From positions 1 to 64,000 of the forward strand of contig CACZJF010000004.1 of NCBI GenBank assembly GCA_902781455.1: 64,000 nt of DNA. The letters run 5' to 3'. Source of the DNA: an uncultured Lachnospiraceae bacterium (GTDB taxonomy: Bacteria; Bacillota; Clostridia; Lachnospirales; Lachnospiraceae). Below the pieces are notes generated by a model, which did no database searches, was not told the DNA's origin, and was given only the letters and a program-made list of their open reading frames with translations. Positions 18,196 through 26,771 of this stretch are shown piece after piece (positions within the stretch are counted from its first letter, which is position 1; every line of letters starts with the position of its first letter). A program made the position numbers and the translations under genes.

Positions 18196-18993
18196 ATGGA
18201 TATGAATTACAAACCGGACCGGGAGAACCTGGTTGAGGTGAATAACCTGAAGATGTACTTTCCGGTGAAGACAGGCTGGCTGTCCACAACGCCGCTCAAG
18301 GCGGTGGACGGTGTATCCTTTGCGATCCGTCCGGGAGAAACACTGGGACTGGTCGGAGAATCCGGCTGCGGAAAGACGACGGTGGGACGGGCCCTGATCC
18401 GGCTCTATACACCGACGGACGGAGATGTCTTCTTTGACGGGAAGAGAGTGGACGCCAAGTCCATCGGTTCGCTGCGCAAGGATATGCAGATGGTGTTTCA
18501 GGATCCGTATTCGTCCCTGAATCCCCGTATGACGGTGGAGGATATCATCGGTGAGCCGCTGGATGTCCATAAGCTGTATACAAGCAAGAAGGACCGGAGA
18601 GAGCAGATCCTGAATCTGATGGAGCTGGTGGGTCTGAATGCCGAGCATGCGACGCGCTACGCGCATGAGTTCTCCGGCGGCCAGAGGCAGAGAATCGGGA
18701 TTGCCAGGGCGCTTGCGACAAATCCGCGTTTTATCGTCTGCGACGAAGCGGTTTCCGCCCTTGATGTCTCTATTCAGGCGCAGGTCATCAATATGTTCGA
18801 AGATCTGCAGCATAAGCTGGGGGTGGCTTATCTGTTCATCGCCCATGACCTTCTTGTGGTGCATCACATCTCCAAACGGATTGCGGTGATGTATCTGGGA
18901 AAGATGGTCGAAATGGCCGATGCCGATGAACTGAACGCGCATCCGGTGCATCCGTATACAAGATTGCTAAGTCCAGCAAGCGTATCATCCTGA
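18196..18993 (+). CDS. oppF: Peptide ABC transporter ATP-binding protein OppF, C-terminally truncated
   Basis: The start at 18196 follows AGGAGAATAC. Walker A GESGCGKT (54-61), Q-loop [12 protein letters not shown], signature FSGGQRQR, Walker [13 protein letters not shown] and the H-loop HDLLVVHH are all intact, so the ATPase core is complete. After HPVHPYT the reading changes to nine unrelated residues and a stop at 18991-18993. The expected continuation ([12 protein letters not shown] and the cysteine-rich tail) is present immediately downstream in another frame. About a dozen codons are missing and the frame is changed, relative to the family pattern. The resulting 265-residue protein may still hydrolyse ATP but lacks its C-terminal domain. 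An assembly error is an alternative. Confidence 0.85.
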   Translation: MDMNYKPDRENLVEVNNLKMYFPVKTGWLSTTPLKAVDGVSFAIRPGETLGLVGESGCGKTTVGRALIRLYTPTDGDVFFDGKRVDAKSIGSLRKDMQMVFQDPYSSLNPRMTVEDIIGEPLDVHKLYTSKKDRREQILNLMELVGLNAEHATRYAHEFSGGQRQRIGIARALATNPRFIVCDEAVSALDVSIQAQVINMFEDLQHKLGVAYLFIAHDLLVVHHISKRIAVMYLGKMVEMADADELNAHPVHPYTRLLSPASVSS

Positions 18994-19139
18994 AGGGCGA
19001 CGTCCCCAGTCCGCTTCATATGCCAAGCGGCTGCCCGTTCCGCACGAGATGCCAGTACGCGACAGACCAGTGCGCGCAGGAAATGCCGAAGCTGACAGAC
19101 CGCGGAAATGGTCATATGGTTGCCTGCTGGAATAAATAA
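18960..19139 (+). pseudogene. Out-of-frame 3' remnant of oppF
   Basis: Reading from 18960 in the frame ending TAA at 19137-19139 gives [18 protein letters not shown], then SGCPFRTRCQYATDQC and a final MVACWNK. This is exactly the normal C-terminal domain of OppF-type ATPases, including the four-cysteine pattern. It has no start codon of its own and is out of frame with the ATPase domain, so it is the severed end of the same gene. Confidence 0.85.
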
Positions 19140-19262
19140 ATCCTTCTCTTTTGAGAAGTGATATAGTATAATTCAATCTTGTACAGACATCCGGTTCCCG
19201 GCTGAGCGGGGTAATATCCGGTTTGATGTAACTAAATATTTGCTCATAAGGAGGAGGAAAGA

Positions 19263-21005
19263 ATGAAGAAGAGTTTGTTGTCAGTGCTGCTTGCCGGCGC
19301 TATGGTACTGTCTTCTTTCGGCATGTGCGCGATGGCGGACGAGACCGAAGGCGAGAAGGCCGGAAAGAGCAGTGAGGCTGCCCCGGACTGGGAAGACTAT
19401 GATGAAAAGATCAACGAGATTTATCAGGAGACGGATCTTGCAAAGCGTGAGGCGCTGATGCATGAGGCGGAAGATGAGCTGATGGATACATGGGCTGTTA
19501 TTCCGATCTATTTCTACAATGATATCTACATGCTGAATACAGACTGCACCGGCCTGTATTACAACCTGTTTGGATTCAAGTATTTTGCATACATGAATAC
19601 GCCGGACAATGTCCTGAATGCAAACCTGGCTTCCGAACCGGATCACCTGGATCCGGCGCTGAACAGCTCTGTAGACGGCGCGTGCCTTGCGATCCTCTCT
19701 TTCTCAGGCCTGTATGCTTATGATGAAGACGGCAACCTGGTTCCGGAACTTGCGGACGGCGAGCCGGAGGTTTCCGAGGACGGCCTGACCTATACCTTCA
19801 AGATGAAGGAAGGCCTGAAGTGGTCTGACGGCGAGCCGCTGGATGCAACGGACGTTGTATACTCCTGGAACCGTCTTGCGGATCCGAACACTGCTGCTGA
19901 TTACAGCTATCTGTGTGAGTCCGCGAACCTTGGCTTCAACGATGACGGCACTCTGACCATCGAGGCTTCCGAGGATGGCTCCACCTTCACCGCACATCTG
20001 ACCAAGCCGTGCGCATACTTCCTTGATCTGTGCGCTTTCCCGGCATTCTTCCCGGTACCGGAGCAGGCTGTCACCGAGGCAGACCCGGACGGCGAGAACC
20101 CCGGCGCATGGGCACTGGAGAGCGGATTTGTCACCTCCGGTCCGATGACCTGCACCGCATGGAAGCACAACGAGTCCATGACCTATGAGAAGAACCCGAA
20201 TTACTGGAATGCGGAGAACGTTTCCCTGGATTCCATCAACTTCATGCTGAGCGCGGACGATACCGCGATCTACAACGCATACAACGATGGTTCCCTTCAG
20301 TTCATCGATACCGTTCCGAACGATGAGATCGCGAACGTGAAAGAGAATGATGACTTCTTCATCGTTCCGAACCTTGGAACCTACTATGTTGCATTCAACG
20401 TCAACAGCCCGCTGTTTGACGGCAAGACCCCGGAGCAGGCTGCAGCGATGAGACATGCATTCTCCATCCTGATCGACCGTCAGTACATTGTTGACGCTGT
20501 CGGACAGACCGGACAGCAGCCGGCAGGTACCTTCATTCCGGCAGGAATGGCAGACGGCCAGGGCGGCGTCTTCGCAGTCAACGATGCTGATTATCAGTAT
20601 CCGGTCACCTGGGACTTCAACGGTGAGGAAGCTGTCGGTTACTTCGATCCGACTCTGACAGGCGTGGACAACGTTGATGAGGCAAGAGCTCTCCTTGAGG
20701 AAGCCGGCTTCGAGTTTGACGATGCAGGAATGCTCTCCGAGTCTACACCGATCACAGTTGAGTATCTGACCAACGACGGAACCGGACATGTCGCAATCGC
20801 ACAGTCGATCCAGCAGGATCTGGCAGTTGTCGGCATCAACATGGACATCAAGTCCGAAGAGTGGAACGTCTTCCTGAACGACAGAAAGAACGGACAGTTC
20901 GACTTTGCACGTGAAGGATGGCTGGCAGACTACAACGATCCGATCAACATGCTCGAGATGTGGCTGACCAACTCCGGAAACAACGATGCACAGTTTGGCA
21001 GATAA
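19263..21005 (+). CDS. Peptide ABC transporter substrate-binding protein with permuted domain order
   Basis: An SBP_bac_5 (OppA-type) binding protein of 580 residues with signal peptide 1-25. Residues 41-112 (PDWEDYDEKINEIYQETDL to NLFGFKYFAYM) match what normally forms the C-terminal end of this family. They stand directly behind the signal peptide, and the usual N-terminal start LASEPDHLDPALNSS comes afterwards at 122. The protein then stops at NSGNNDAQFGR, where homologues would continue into the displaced segment. The gene is thus a circular permutation of a normal oppA. In this fold both termini lie in the same lobe, so the product might still fold (inference). RBS AAGGAGGAGG. A tandem-repeat assembly artefact must be excluded. 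Confidence 0.85.
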   Translation: MKKSLLSVLLAGAMVLSSFGMCAMADETEGEKAGKSSEAAPDWEDYDEKINEIYQETDLAKREALMHEAEDELMDTWAVIPIYFYNDIYMLNTDCTGLYYNLFGFKYFAYMNTPDNVLNANLASEPDHLDPALNSSVDGACLAILSFSGLYAYDEDGNLVPELADGEPEVSEDGLTYTFKMKEGLKWSDGEPLDATDVVYSWNRLADPNTAADYSYLCESANLGFNDDGTLTIEASEDGSTFTAHLTKPCAYFLDLCAFPAFFPVPEQAVTEADPDGENPGAWALESGFVTSGPMTCTAWKHNESMTYEKNPNYWNAENVSLDSINFMLSADDTAIYNAYNDGSLQFIDTVPNDEIANVKENDDFFIVPNLGTYYVAFNVNSPLFDGKTPEQAAAMRHAFSILIDRQYIVDAVGQTGQQPAGTFIPAGMADGQGGVFAVNDADYQYPVTWDFNGEEAVGYFDPTLTGVDNVDEARALLEEAGFEFDDAGMLSESTPITVEYLTNDGTGHVAIAQSIQQDLAVVGINMDIKSEEWNVFLNDRKNGQFDFAREGWLADYNDPINMLEMWLTNSGNNDAQFGR

Positions 21006-21008
21006 ACA

Positions 21009-21206
21009 GTTATTATTCACGGTCGATCTGAGTACAGAAGCTGACGCGGCAAGCCTGCAGGGCTTGTAAGCGGCAGCGCGTGGACTCAGATCAGGACCGC
21101 GGAGCGGTAACTCCCCCCGCAACCTCAGACAGAAGCTGCGAAGCAGCGACAGACATGCGAAGCATGGATGATCTGAGGTCTGGGGGGAGTTATCGTGAAT
21201 AATAAC
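21009..21206. other. Large multi-branched palindromic element
   Basis: This element fills most of the 416 bases between oppA and the TRAP genes. The outer arms (21009-21021 and 21194-21206) are a perfect 13-bp inverted repeat. Inside are a branch closed by GATCTGAGT/ACTCAGATC (21025-21092), a small hairpin ACCGC-GGA-GCGGT (21096-21108), and a long imperfect stem (21108-21129 with 21172-21192). The last one encloses two GCGAAGC-looped hairpins (21135-21147 and about 21154-21166). The design is like a folded RNA or an insertion-type palindromic repeat. It begins 4 bases after the premature oppA stop. No named RNA family was recognised. Confidence 0.7.
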
Positions 21207-21243
21207 GTGGCAGGCACTCTGGAAGAGCGCGAGCTGGTCGTTG

Positions 21244-21280
21244 CAGAAGAGGACCTCGCAAGAGGTCCTCTTCTGTGTTT
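21244..21280 (+). terminator. Rho-independent terminator
   Basis: Perfect 14-bp stem (21244-21257 with 21262-21275) with a GCAA tetraloop, followed by TGTTT. It ends transcription from the opp operon and the palindromic element before the TRAP promoter. Confidence 0.8.
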
Positions 21281-21321
21281 ATCATCCTATTCTGACTCGT
21301 TTCCTTTCATTTTCTAATCGT

Positions 21322-21350
21322 TGACTTTTATGCAATAAAGCGTTAAAATA
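21322..21350 (+). promoter_or_regulatory. sigmaA-type promoter of the TAXI-TRAP operon
   Basis: TTGACT (21322-21327), 17-base spacer, TAAAAT (21345-21350). It drives the genes from 21422 onward, with a leader of about 65 nt. Confidence 0.7.
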
Positions 21351-21421
21351 ATTCATATTTACGGGCCCGCTCAGGAGCCTGTGAGGGAACTATCAAAATT
21401 GGTATCTATGGAGGTGTATGC

Positions 21422-22378
21422 ATGAAAAAGAGAATTCTTGGTATCGTAATGGCTGCGAGCATGTTAATCGGCGCATCTACAGCCGCGATGGCAGCAGACA
21501 GCCTGACACTTGGAACCGGCGGAACAACAGGTACCTACTATGCGGTTGGCGGCGTTATGGCGACTGTGCTGAATCCGGTTCTGAAGGAGTCCAGCCTGAC
21601 GGTTACTTCCACCGGCGCATCGAAGGCAAATATCCAGCTTGTTGATGTAGGAGAAGCGGATCTGGCGATCGTTCAGAACGATGTTATGTATTATGCCTAT
21701 ACCGGAACGGACCTGTTTGAGGATGAGGGCAAGTATGAGACCTTCTCCACGGTTGCCGGCCTTTATGACGAGACCGTCCAGATCGTGACCTGCGACAGCT
21801 CCATCGCGAGCGTGGCGGATCTGAAGGGCAAGACAGTTTCTGTCGGTGACGCAGGATCAGGAACAGAGTTCAACGCGAAGCAGATTCTGGAAGCTTATGA
21901 TATGAGCTTTGATGATATCAATGTCGTGAACGCTTCCTTTGGTGATTCCGCGGACAGCCTGAAGGATGGCAAGATTGACGCGGCATTCATCGTTGCCGGT
22001 GCTCCGACCACAGCGGTTGTCGACCTGGCTACCACAAAGGATGTCAGCCTGGTTCAGCTTGATGAAGAGCATATCAAGAAGCTGCAGGGTTCTTATGATT
22101 TCTATACCGAGACCGTAATCCCGGCCGGCACTTATGACGGAGTTGACGAGGATGCTACCACGGTTTCCGTCCGCGCAACACTGATCGCTTCCAACGATGT
22201 CAGCGAAGAGGCTGTATACGAACTTCTGAAGGCAATGTTCGACAACCAGGAAGCTCTGATCGCCGGACATGCGAAGTTCGAATTCCTGAATGCTGAAGAC
22301 GCAGTCAAGGGAATCAGCGTACCGTTCCACGCGGGTGCCAAGAAGTATTTTGAGGAGCAGGGTATCGAGGTTGAGTAA
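21422..22378 (+). CDS. TAXI-family TRAP transporter solute receptor
   Basis: The 318-residue exported protein has a signal peptide ending AMA-AD (about 24) and the family start LTLGTGGTTGTYYAVGG. TAXI receptors deliver solute to a fused DctQM membrane subunit and are driven by an ion gradient, not by ATP. There is no lipobox; in a Gram-positive the protein may be held by its uncleaved signal or released. RBS GGAGGT at 21410. The substrate cannot be told from sequence, though TAXI systems with DUF1850 partners are often associated with dicarboxylates such as glutamate. Confidence 0.93.
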   Translation: MKKRILGIVMAASMLIGASTAAMAADSLTLGTGGTTGTYYAVGGVMATVLNPVLKESSLTVTSTGASKANIQLVDVGEADLAIVQNDVMYYAYTGTDLFEDEGKYETFSTVAGLYDETVQIVTCDSSIASVADLKGKTVSVGDAGSGTEFNAKQILEAYDMSFDDINVVNASFGDSADSLKDGKIDAAFIVAGAPTTAVVDLATTKDVSLVQLDEEHIKKLQGSYDFYTETVIPAGTYDGVDEDATTVSVRATLIASNDVSEEAVYELLKAMFDNQEALIAGHAKFEFLNAEDAVKGISVPFHAGAKKYFEEQGIEVE

Positions 22379-22889
22379 AAAGAGCGCTTCGGGCGGACAA
22401 AACGCAGGGGCACTTAAAGTAAATTGTAATGCGGCAGTCCTGATCCTGATCTATGCGGTTCTGGCTGCCGCATTTGCGTATCATCATCAAAGCGGCTATC
22501 TGGTACTCTCGTCTGCGAAGACCGGCGAGGTCTATGCACGTTATCCGGTGCACACATCTGATACATTCAGCATAGGATTCATTCATTCGGTGAACAAAAG
22601 TCCTGTCACGGATTATTATGAGATCCGCCCGGACGGGATCTATGTTGTCAAAACGGTATATTATGGATTCGGCGCGGGTGTACAGACAGAACTGGAAGAG
22701 GGACAGAAGCTGGAATACGGCGACGACGGGAGCATGATCATAACAGGCTTTGACCGGAAAATGGACGACCTGGTTTATTATGTCGGTACAGTTTCGGATC
22801 ACACCCTCACACTGGAGGATGGAAAAGAGATCAGTCTGCGGGATCTTTGCGGAAGGAACGCGAAGGTGAGATTTGCTCTGGAATGGTGA
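22371..22889 (+). CDS. DUF1850 domain protein, TRAP-associated
   Basis: The best start is TTG at 22371, overlapping the end of the receptor gene by 8 bases; no ATG or GTG gives a better beginning. The 172-residue product has one membrane segment near 20-38 and then an extracytoplasmic domain with FIHSVNKSPVTDYYEI and YYGFGAGVQTELEEG, the DUF1850 hallmarks. The family is found next to TAXI-TRAP genes and probably assists the transporter, but its role is not established. The overlap indicates translational coupling. Confidence 0.8.
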   Translation: MSKKSASGGQNAGALKVNCNAAVLILIYAVLAAAFAYHHQSGYLVLSSAKTGEVYARYPVHTSDTFSIGFIHSVNKSPVTDYYEIRPDGIYVVKTVYYGFGAGVQTELEEGQKLEYGDDGSMIITGFDRKMDDLVYYVGTVSDHTLTLEDGKEISLRDLCGRNAKVRFALEW

Positions 22890-22928
22890 CCCCTGAGAAA
22901 AAGCCGTCTGGAAAATATGAGGTTGAGT

Positions 22929-24887
22929 ATGAAAGACAACAATGAGAAGGATCTTCTGAACAATATGCCGGTTGAGGACGCGGCTGTCGGGACGGCAGAA
23001 GATGTCGAAGAGCTGATGAAAAAGTACGACCGGGAATCGAATGTCCGGCCGTGGGAGGGAATCCCGGCGATCGTGATCAAGGTGATGCTTGCCGCATTTT
23101 CCGTCTTCATGATCTACATGAACCTGTTTGCGGTATGGGATGAAAGAATCCGCCGCCCACTGTTCCTCGGGATTGTGATCCTGTTCGTGTTTATCCTGTA
23201 TCCGGCACGCAAGTCTGGCGGAAGACCGCAGAAGGTCAACCGGATTCCGATCTATGATATTATCCTGGCAGCAGCGGGAGCAGGCAGCTTCTTTTACTTT
23301 GTCGTGAACAGCCAGCAGATCATCAAGCATGGAATCCGGATATCGGATCTGGAGGTATGGATCGGCGTCGTCGGAATCCTGGTACTTGCGGAATGCTGCC
23401 GCAGAGTGACAGGCATCCCGATTATCGTAGTGGCGGCCTGCTTTGTGGCTTATGCATTTTATGCAGGCAAATCCCTGAACATTATCATCTATAATCTGTT
23501 CTATACGACAGAGGGTGTGATCGGCACCCCGGTCGGCGTCTGCAGCACCTATATTGTTCTGTTTATCATCTTCGGTGCCTTCCTTGAGGCAACCGGAATA
23601 TCCGATTTCTTTATCTCCTGCGCGAACTCACTTGCCGGTTTCGCGTCGGGCGGTCCCGCCAAGGTTGCGGTTATTTCCTCCGCGCTGTGCGGCATGGTTT
23701 CCGGATCTTCTGTCGGCAACACGGTTACAACCGGTTCCGTCACAATCCCGATGATGAAGAAGACTGGCTACCCCGGAGAGTTTGCCGGAGCGGTTGAGGC
23801 GGCGGCATCGACAGGCGGACAGATCATGCCTCCGATCATGGGCGCTGCCGCGTTCCTGATGGCGGAGATGGTCGGTGTTCCTTATTCTCAAATCGTTATC
23901 AAAGCGATCCTGCCGGCGGTTCTGTACTTCACAGGAATCTTCCTGATGGTTCATCTGAGAGCGAAGCGGCTTGGCCTGAAGGGGATTCCGAGAGAGGAAC
24001 TTCCGAAAGTAAAGACGCTCCTGCCGAAGATCTACCTGCTGGTTCCGCTTGTGGCACTTGTCTATCTGATTACGGCAGGCTATACCATGAGCCGTGCGGC
24101 GATCATAGCCACCGGGCTGTGCATCGTGGTCAGTATGTTCAACAAAGAACACCGCATGACACCGAAGAAGTTCCTCGACGCACTGGAGACTGGCGGAAAG
24201 AATACGCTCAGCATCGCAGTTGCCTGCGGTATCGCGGGCATCATCGCGGGCGTTGTGACGATGACCGGCCTTGGACAGGTGTTCATCGATGTCATCGTCG
24301 GAATCTCTCATGGAAATATGCTGATTGCGCTGATCTTCACCATGCTGTGCTGCATTATCCTGGGAATGGGCGTCCCGACGACAGCGACCTACATCATCAT
24401 GGCAACGACCTGTGCGCCGATCCTGACCACAGGTATGGGGCTGAATGCAATCTGCGCCAGCATGTTCGTGTTCTACTTCGGAATCGTTGCGGATATCACA
24501 CCGCCGGTCGCGCTGGCTGCCTATGCAGGATCCGCGATTGCGAAGTCTGACCCGATGCGGACGGCGCTCAACGCGTCCAAGCTCGCCATCGGCGCATTTT
24601 TAATCCCGTATATTTTCTGCCTGAATCCGGCCATGCTGCTGATTGATACCAATGTGCCTGAATTCGTCATGATTATCATTACGAGTGTCATCGGCATGTT
24701 CGCCATCTCTGCGGCAATTGAGGGGTACATGACAACGTCACTGAATCCGGTGTTCAGAATTGTTCTGGCTGCGGCAGGGCTGATGCTGATCTATCCGGGA
24801 ACAGCGACAGATATTATCGGTATTGTCATTACGGTCGGAATCTTTGCCATCCAGATGTCACAAAAGAAGAGCGCATCCCCGGCCTGA
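22929..24887 (+). CDS. TRAP transporter permease, fused DctQ-DctM type
   Basis: A 652-residue polytopic membrane protein with about 16 or more hydrophobic segments. The start at 22929 has GAGG 6 bases upstream; an ATG at 22917 is also in frame. The N-terminal third corresponds to the small DctQ-like part, and the larger remainder has the DctM signatures, for example GSSVGNTVTTGSVTIPMMKK, GGQIMPPIMGAAAFLMAE and GMGVPTTATYII. It imports the solute carried by the TAXI receptor, using an ion gradient. It follows DUF1850 closely in the same operon. Confidence 0.93.
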   Translation: MKDNNEKDLLNNMPVEDAAVGTAEDVEELMKKYDRESNVRPWEGIPAIVIKVMLAAFSVFMIYMNLFAVWDERIRRPLFLGIVILFVFILYPARKSGGRPQKVNRIPIYDIILAAAGAGSFFYFVVNSQQIIKHGIRISDLEVWIGVVGILVLAECCRRVTGIPIIVVAACFVAYAFYAGKSLNIIIYNLFYTTEGVIGTPVGVCSTYIVLFIIFGAFLEATGISDFFISCANSLAGFASGGPAKVAVISSALCGMVSGSSVGNTVTTGSVTIPMMKKTGYPGEFAGAVEAAASTGGQIMPPIMGAAAFLMAEMVGVPYSQIVIKAILPAVLYFTGIFLMVHLRAKRLGLKGIPREELPKVKTLLPKIYLLVPLVALVYLITAGYTMSRAAIIATGLCIVVSMFNKEHRMTPKKFLDALETGGKNTLSIAVACGIAGIIAGVVTMTGLGQVFIDVIVGISHGNMLIALIFTMLCCIILGMGVPTTATYIIMATTCAPILTTGMGLNAICASMFVFYFGIVADITPPVALAAYAGSAIAKSDPMRTALNASKLAIGAFLIPYIFCLNPAMLLIDTNVPEFVMIIITSVIGMFAISAAIEGYMTTSLNPVFRIVLAAAGLMLIYPGTATDIIGIVITVGIFAIQMSQKKSASPA

Positions 24888-24943
24888 CGATGTGCTGACA
24901 GGATCTGTAAAAGGACGAATAAAAAGAAAAGAGGAGACAGAGA

Positions 24944-25534
24944 ATGGTTATTACAATCAGCAGAGAGTACGGTGCATATGGCCGCTCTGTGGCGAAAGCG
25001 CTTTCCAAAAAGCTTGGAATCGAATACTATGATGTGGACTTTGTCCGGATGACGGCGAAGAAGAGCGGTTATTCGGAAGAGGACGTCTCCCGGGAGGGAG
25101 AGTCTCTGAGCGCCAAAACCAGATTTATCAACACCTTCCTGAGCACAAGTGCCTATAACAGTTCCTACGATGAGATCTTTCTGGCACAGAAAGAGGTCAT
25201 CCTGGATCTGGCAAAGAAGCCCTGCATTATGGTGGGGCGCTGCTCCAATCTCATTCTCCGCGAGGCCGGCGTTAAGACGTTTGACGTCTTCCTGCACGCC
25301 GACCACGCATTCCGCAGAGAGCATGCGCTTGAACTGAACGAATACGGGAAGGCAGATGTCGACAAGTATATAGAGCGCTGCGATCACTGGAGAAAAACCT
25401 ATTACCGTGCCTATACCGGCCACGAGATGGGAAATTATCATGATTATGACATCATCATCGATGTTGGAAGAATCGGTGTAGAAAAAACCCTGAATCTTCT
25501 GGTTGACCTGATCGGGGACGTGAACGCAACCTGA
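24944..25534 (+). CDS. Cytidylate kinase-like family protein
   Basis: The 196-residue protein begins MVITISREYGAYGRSVAKAL and belongs to the cytidylate-kinase-like family (PF13189). It has the family block CIMVGRCSNLIL and a later DHWRKTYYRAYTG helix. The nucleotide-binding region SREYGAYGRSV differs from the classical GxxGxGKS P-loop. Its substrate is not known; it should not be taken for the housekeeping Cmk. It lies 56 bases behind the TRAP permease and before a strong terminator, so it is probably the last gene of that operon. RBS GAGGAGACAG. Confidence 0.82.
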   Translation: MVITISREYGAYGRSVAKALSKKLGIEYYDVDFVRMTAKKSGYSEEDVSREGESLSAKTRFINTFLSTSAYNSSYDEIFLAQKEVILDLAKKPCIMVGRCSNLILREAGVKTFDVFLHADHAFRREHALELNEYGKADVDKYIERCDHWRKTYYRAYTGHEMGNYHDYDIIIDVGRIGVEKTLNLLVDLIGDVNAT

Positions 25535-25572
25535 TTCCTCTATCTGCCCGGATTCGATCAGTAAAGAGGATG

Positions 25573-25622
25573 CCTCCCCGCCTTGCCAGAACCCTGCGGG
25601 CGCCTGCTGGCGGGGAGGTTTT
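25573..25622 (+). terminator. Rho-independent terminator ending the TRAP operon
   Basis: Perfect 10-bp outer stem CCTCCCCGCC/GGCGGGGAGG (25573-25582 with 25609-25618) with further internal pairing, followed by TTTT. Confidence 0.85.
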
Positions 25623-25684
25623 GTCAGATTTGATTTCCTTTGGTTCACCGCGTACGGCAGATTCCGTCCGCGGTAATTTTCGTC

Positions 25685-25713
25685 TTGACAGTCACATGGA
25701 GTGTGAATATAAT
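25685..25713 (+). promoter_or_regulatory. Consensus promoter of rplM-rpsI
   Basis: Perfect TTGACA (25685-25690), 17-base spacer and perfect TATAAT (25708-25713). Start near 25720 gives a leader of about 135 nt with a hairpin (GTGCG/CGCAC). Firmicutes rplM operons can have an L13 autoregulatory leader; the sequence is compatible but not proof. Confidence 0.88.
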
Positions 25714-25854
25714 GTCTAAGTGTGCGCCGGACAGACGCACGCTGTTTTCATGATGATTCGCATCTGCCTACCCCGGAAAGGATGCTTATCGATACCGGCA
25801 AGGCGGAGGTAAAACACCGCCGGGCTCAATATGATACATGGAGGATATTCGATA

Positions 25855-26283
25855 ATGAAAACCTATATGCCAGGCGCAGCCAGCATCGAGAGAAAGTGGT
25901 ATGTGGTTGACGCCGAAGGACAGACGCTCGGACGTCTTGCAACCCAGGTTGCGGCAACACTTCGCGGCAAGAATAAGCCGATTTTCACTCCTTTCCTGGA
26001 CACAGGCGATTATGTGATCGTCGTCAATGCGGACAAGATCTGTGTAACCGGAAAGAAGCTCGATCAGAAGACGTATTTCTCTCATTCCAAGTACATCGGC
26101 GGAGTCAAGGAGACGACCCTTCGCGAGATGCTTGCGAAGAAGCCGGAGAGAGTTGTTGAGCATGCAGTCATCGGTATGCTGCCGAAGGGCCCGCTCGGAA
26201 GAGCAATGGCCAAGAAGCTCTTCGTCTATGCCGGACCTGAGCACAAGCATCAGGCTCAGAAGCCGGAAACCATGACGATCTGA
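25855..26283 (+). CDS. rplM: 50S ribosomal protein L13
   Basis: The 142-residue product is full-length L13, with [20 protein letters not shown], the LGRLAT segment, and the [11 protein letters not shown] and [16 protein letters not shown] blocks. The ATG at 25855 is preceded by GGAGGA. The in-frame start at 25831 adds eight residues not typical of the family. It forms the conserved operon with rpsI, 16 bases downstream. Confidence 0.97.
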   Translation: MKTYMPGAASIERKWYVVDAEGQTLGRLATQVAATLRGKNKPIFTPFLDTGDYVIVVNADKICVTGKKLDQKTYFSHSKYIGGVKETTLREMLAKKPERVVEHAVIGMLPKGPLGRAMAKKLFVYAGPEHKHQAQKPETMTI

Positions 26284-26299
26284 TAGGAGGGAATGAACT

Positions 26300-26692
26300 T
26301 TGGCTACGGATAGATTTTACGGAACTGGAAGAAGAAAGAGCTCTGTCGCGCGTGTATACCTTGTACCGGGAACCGGCAAGGTGACGATCAACAAGCGTGA
26401 TATCGATGATTATTTCGGACTTGAGACCCTGAAGACGATTGTTCGCCAGCCGCTGGTTCTCACTGAGAACACGGATAAGTTTGACGTCCTTGTCAATGTC
26501 AAGGGCGGCGGCATGACCGGTCAGGCCGGCGCGATCCGTCACGGAATCTCCCGTGCGCTGCTTGAGGCAGATGCAGAGCTTCGGCCGACGCTGAAGGCTG
26601 CCGGGTATCTCACCAGAGATCCGCGTATGAAGGAGAGAAAGAAGTATGGACTGAAGGCCGCAAGACGTGCTCCGCAGTTCTCAAAGCGTTAA
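26300..26692 (+). CDS. rpsI: 30S ribosomal protein S9
   Basis: The 130-residue product has the family start [20 protein letters not shown], the central [19 protein letters not shown] block and the C-terminal RAPQFSKR that reaches the decoding site. The start codon is TTG at 26300, with GGAGG 9 bases upstream, and no other start fits. It is the distal gene of the rplM-rpsI operon and is followed by a terminator. Confidence 0.97.
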   Translation: MATDRFYGTGRRKSSVARVYLVPGTGKVTINKRDIDDYFGLETLKTIVRQPLVLTENTDKFDVLVNVKGGGMTGQAGAIRHGISRALLEADAELRPTLKAAGYLTRDPRMKERKKYGLKAARRAPQFSKR

Positions 26693-26710
26693 TCGTTACT
26701 TCGATTTATC

Positions 26711-26752
26711 AAAAACCCTGGAGTTTTTTCAAAGCTTCCAGGGTTTTTCTTT
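26711..26752 (+). terminator. Rho-independent terminator of rplM-rpsI
   Basis: 12-bp stem AAAAACCCTGGA/TCCAGGGTTTTT (26711-26722 with 26737-26748) and a T-rich tail. The A/T ends make it potentially bidirectional. Confidence 0.88.
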
Positions 26753-26771
26753 TTGCATTTCATAATAGTGC

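Noticed and set aside
19704..21122. 472-codon minus-strand frame over oppA and the palindromic element
   Set aside because: Shadow of the binding-protein gene. No RBS and no recognisable domain, and the plus-strand protein is clearly homologous over its length.
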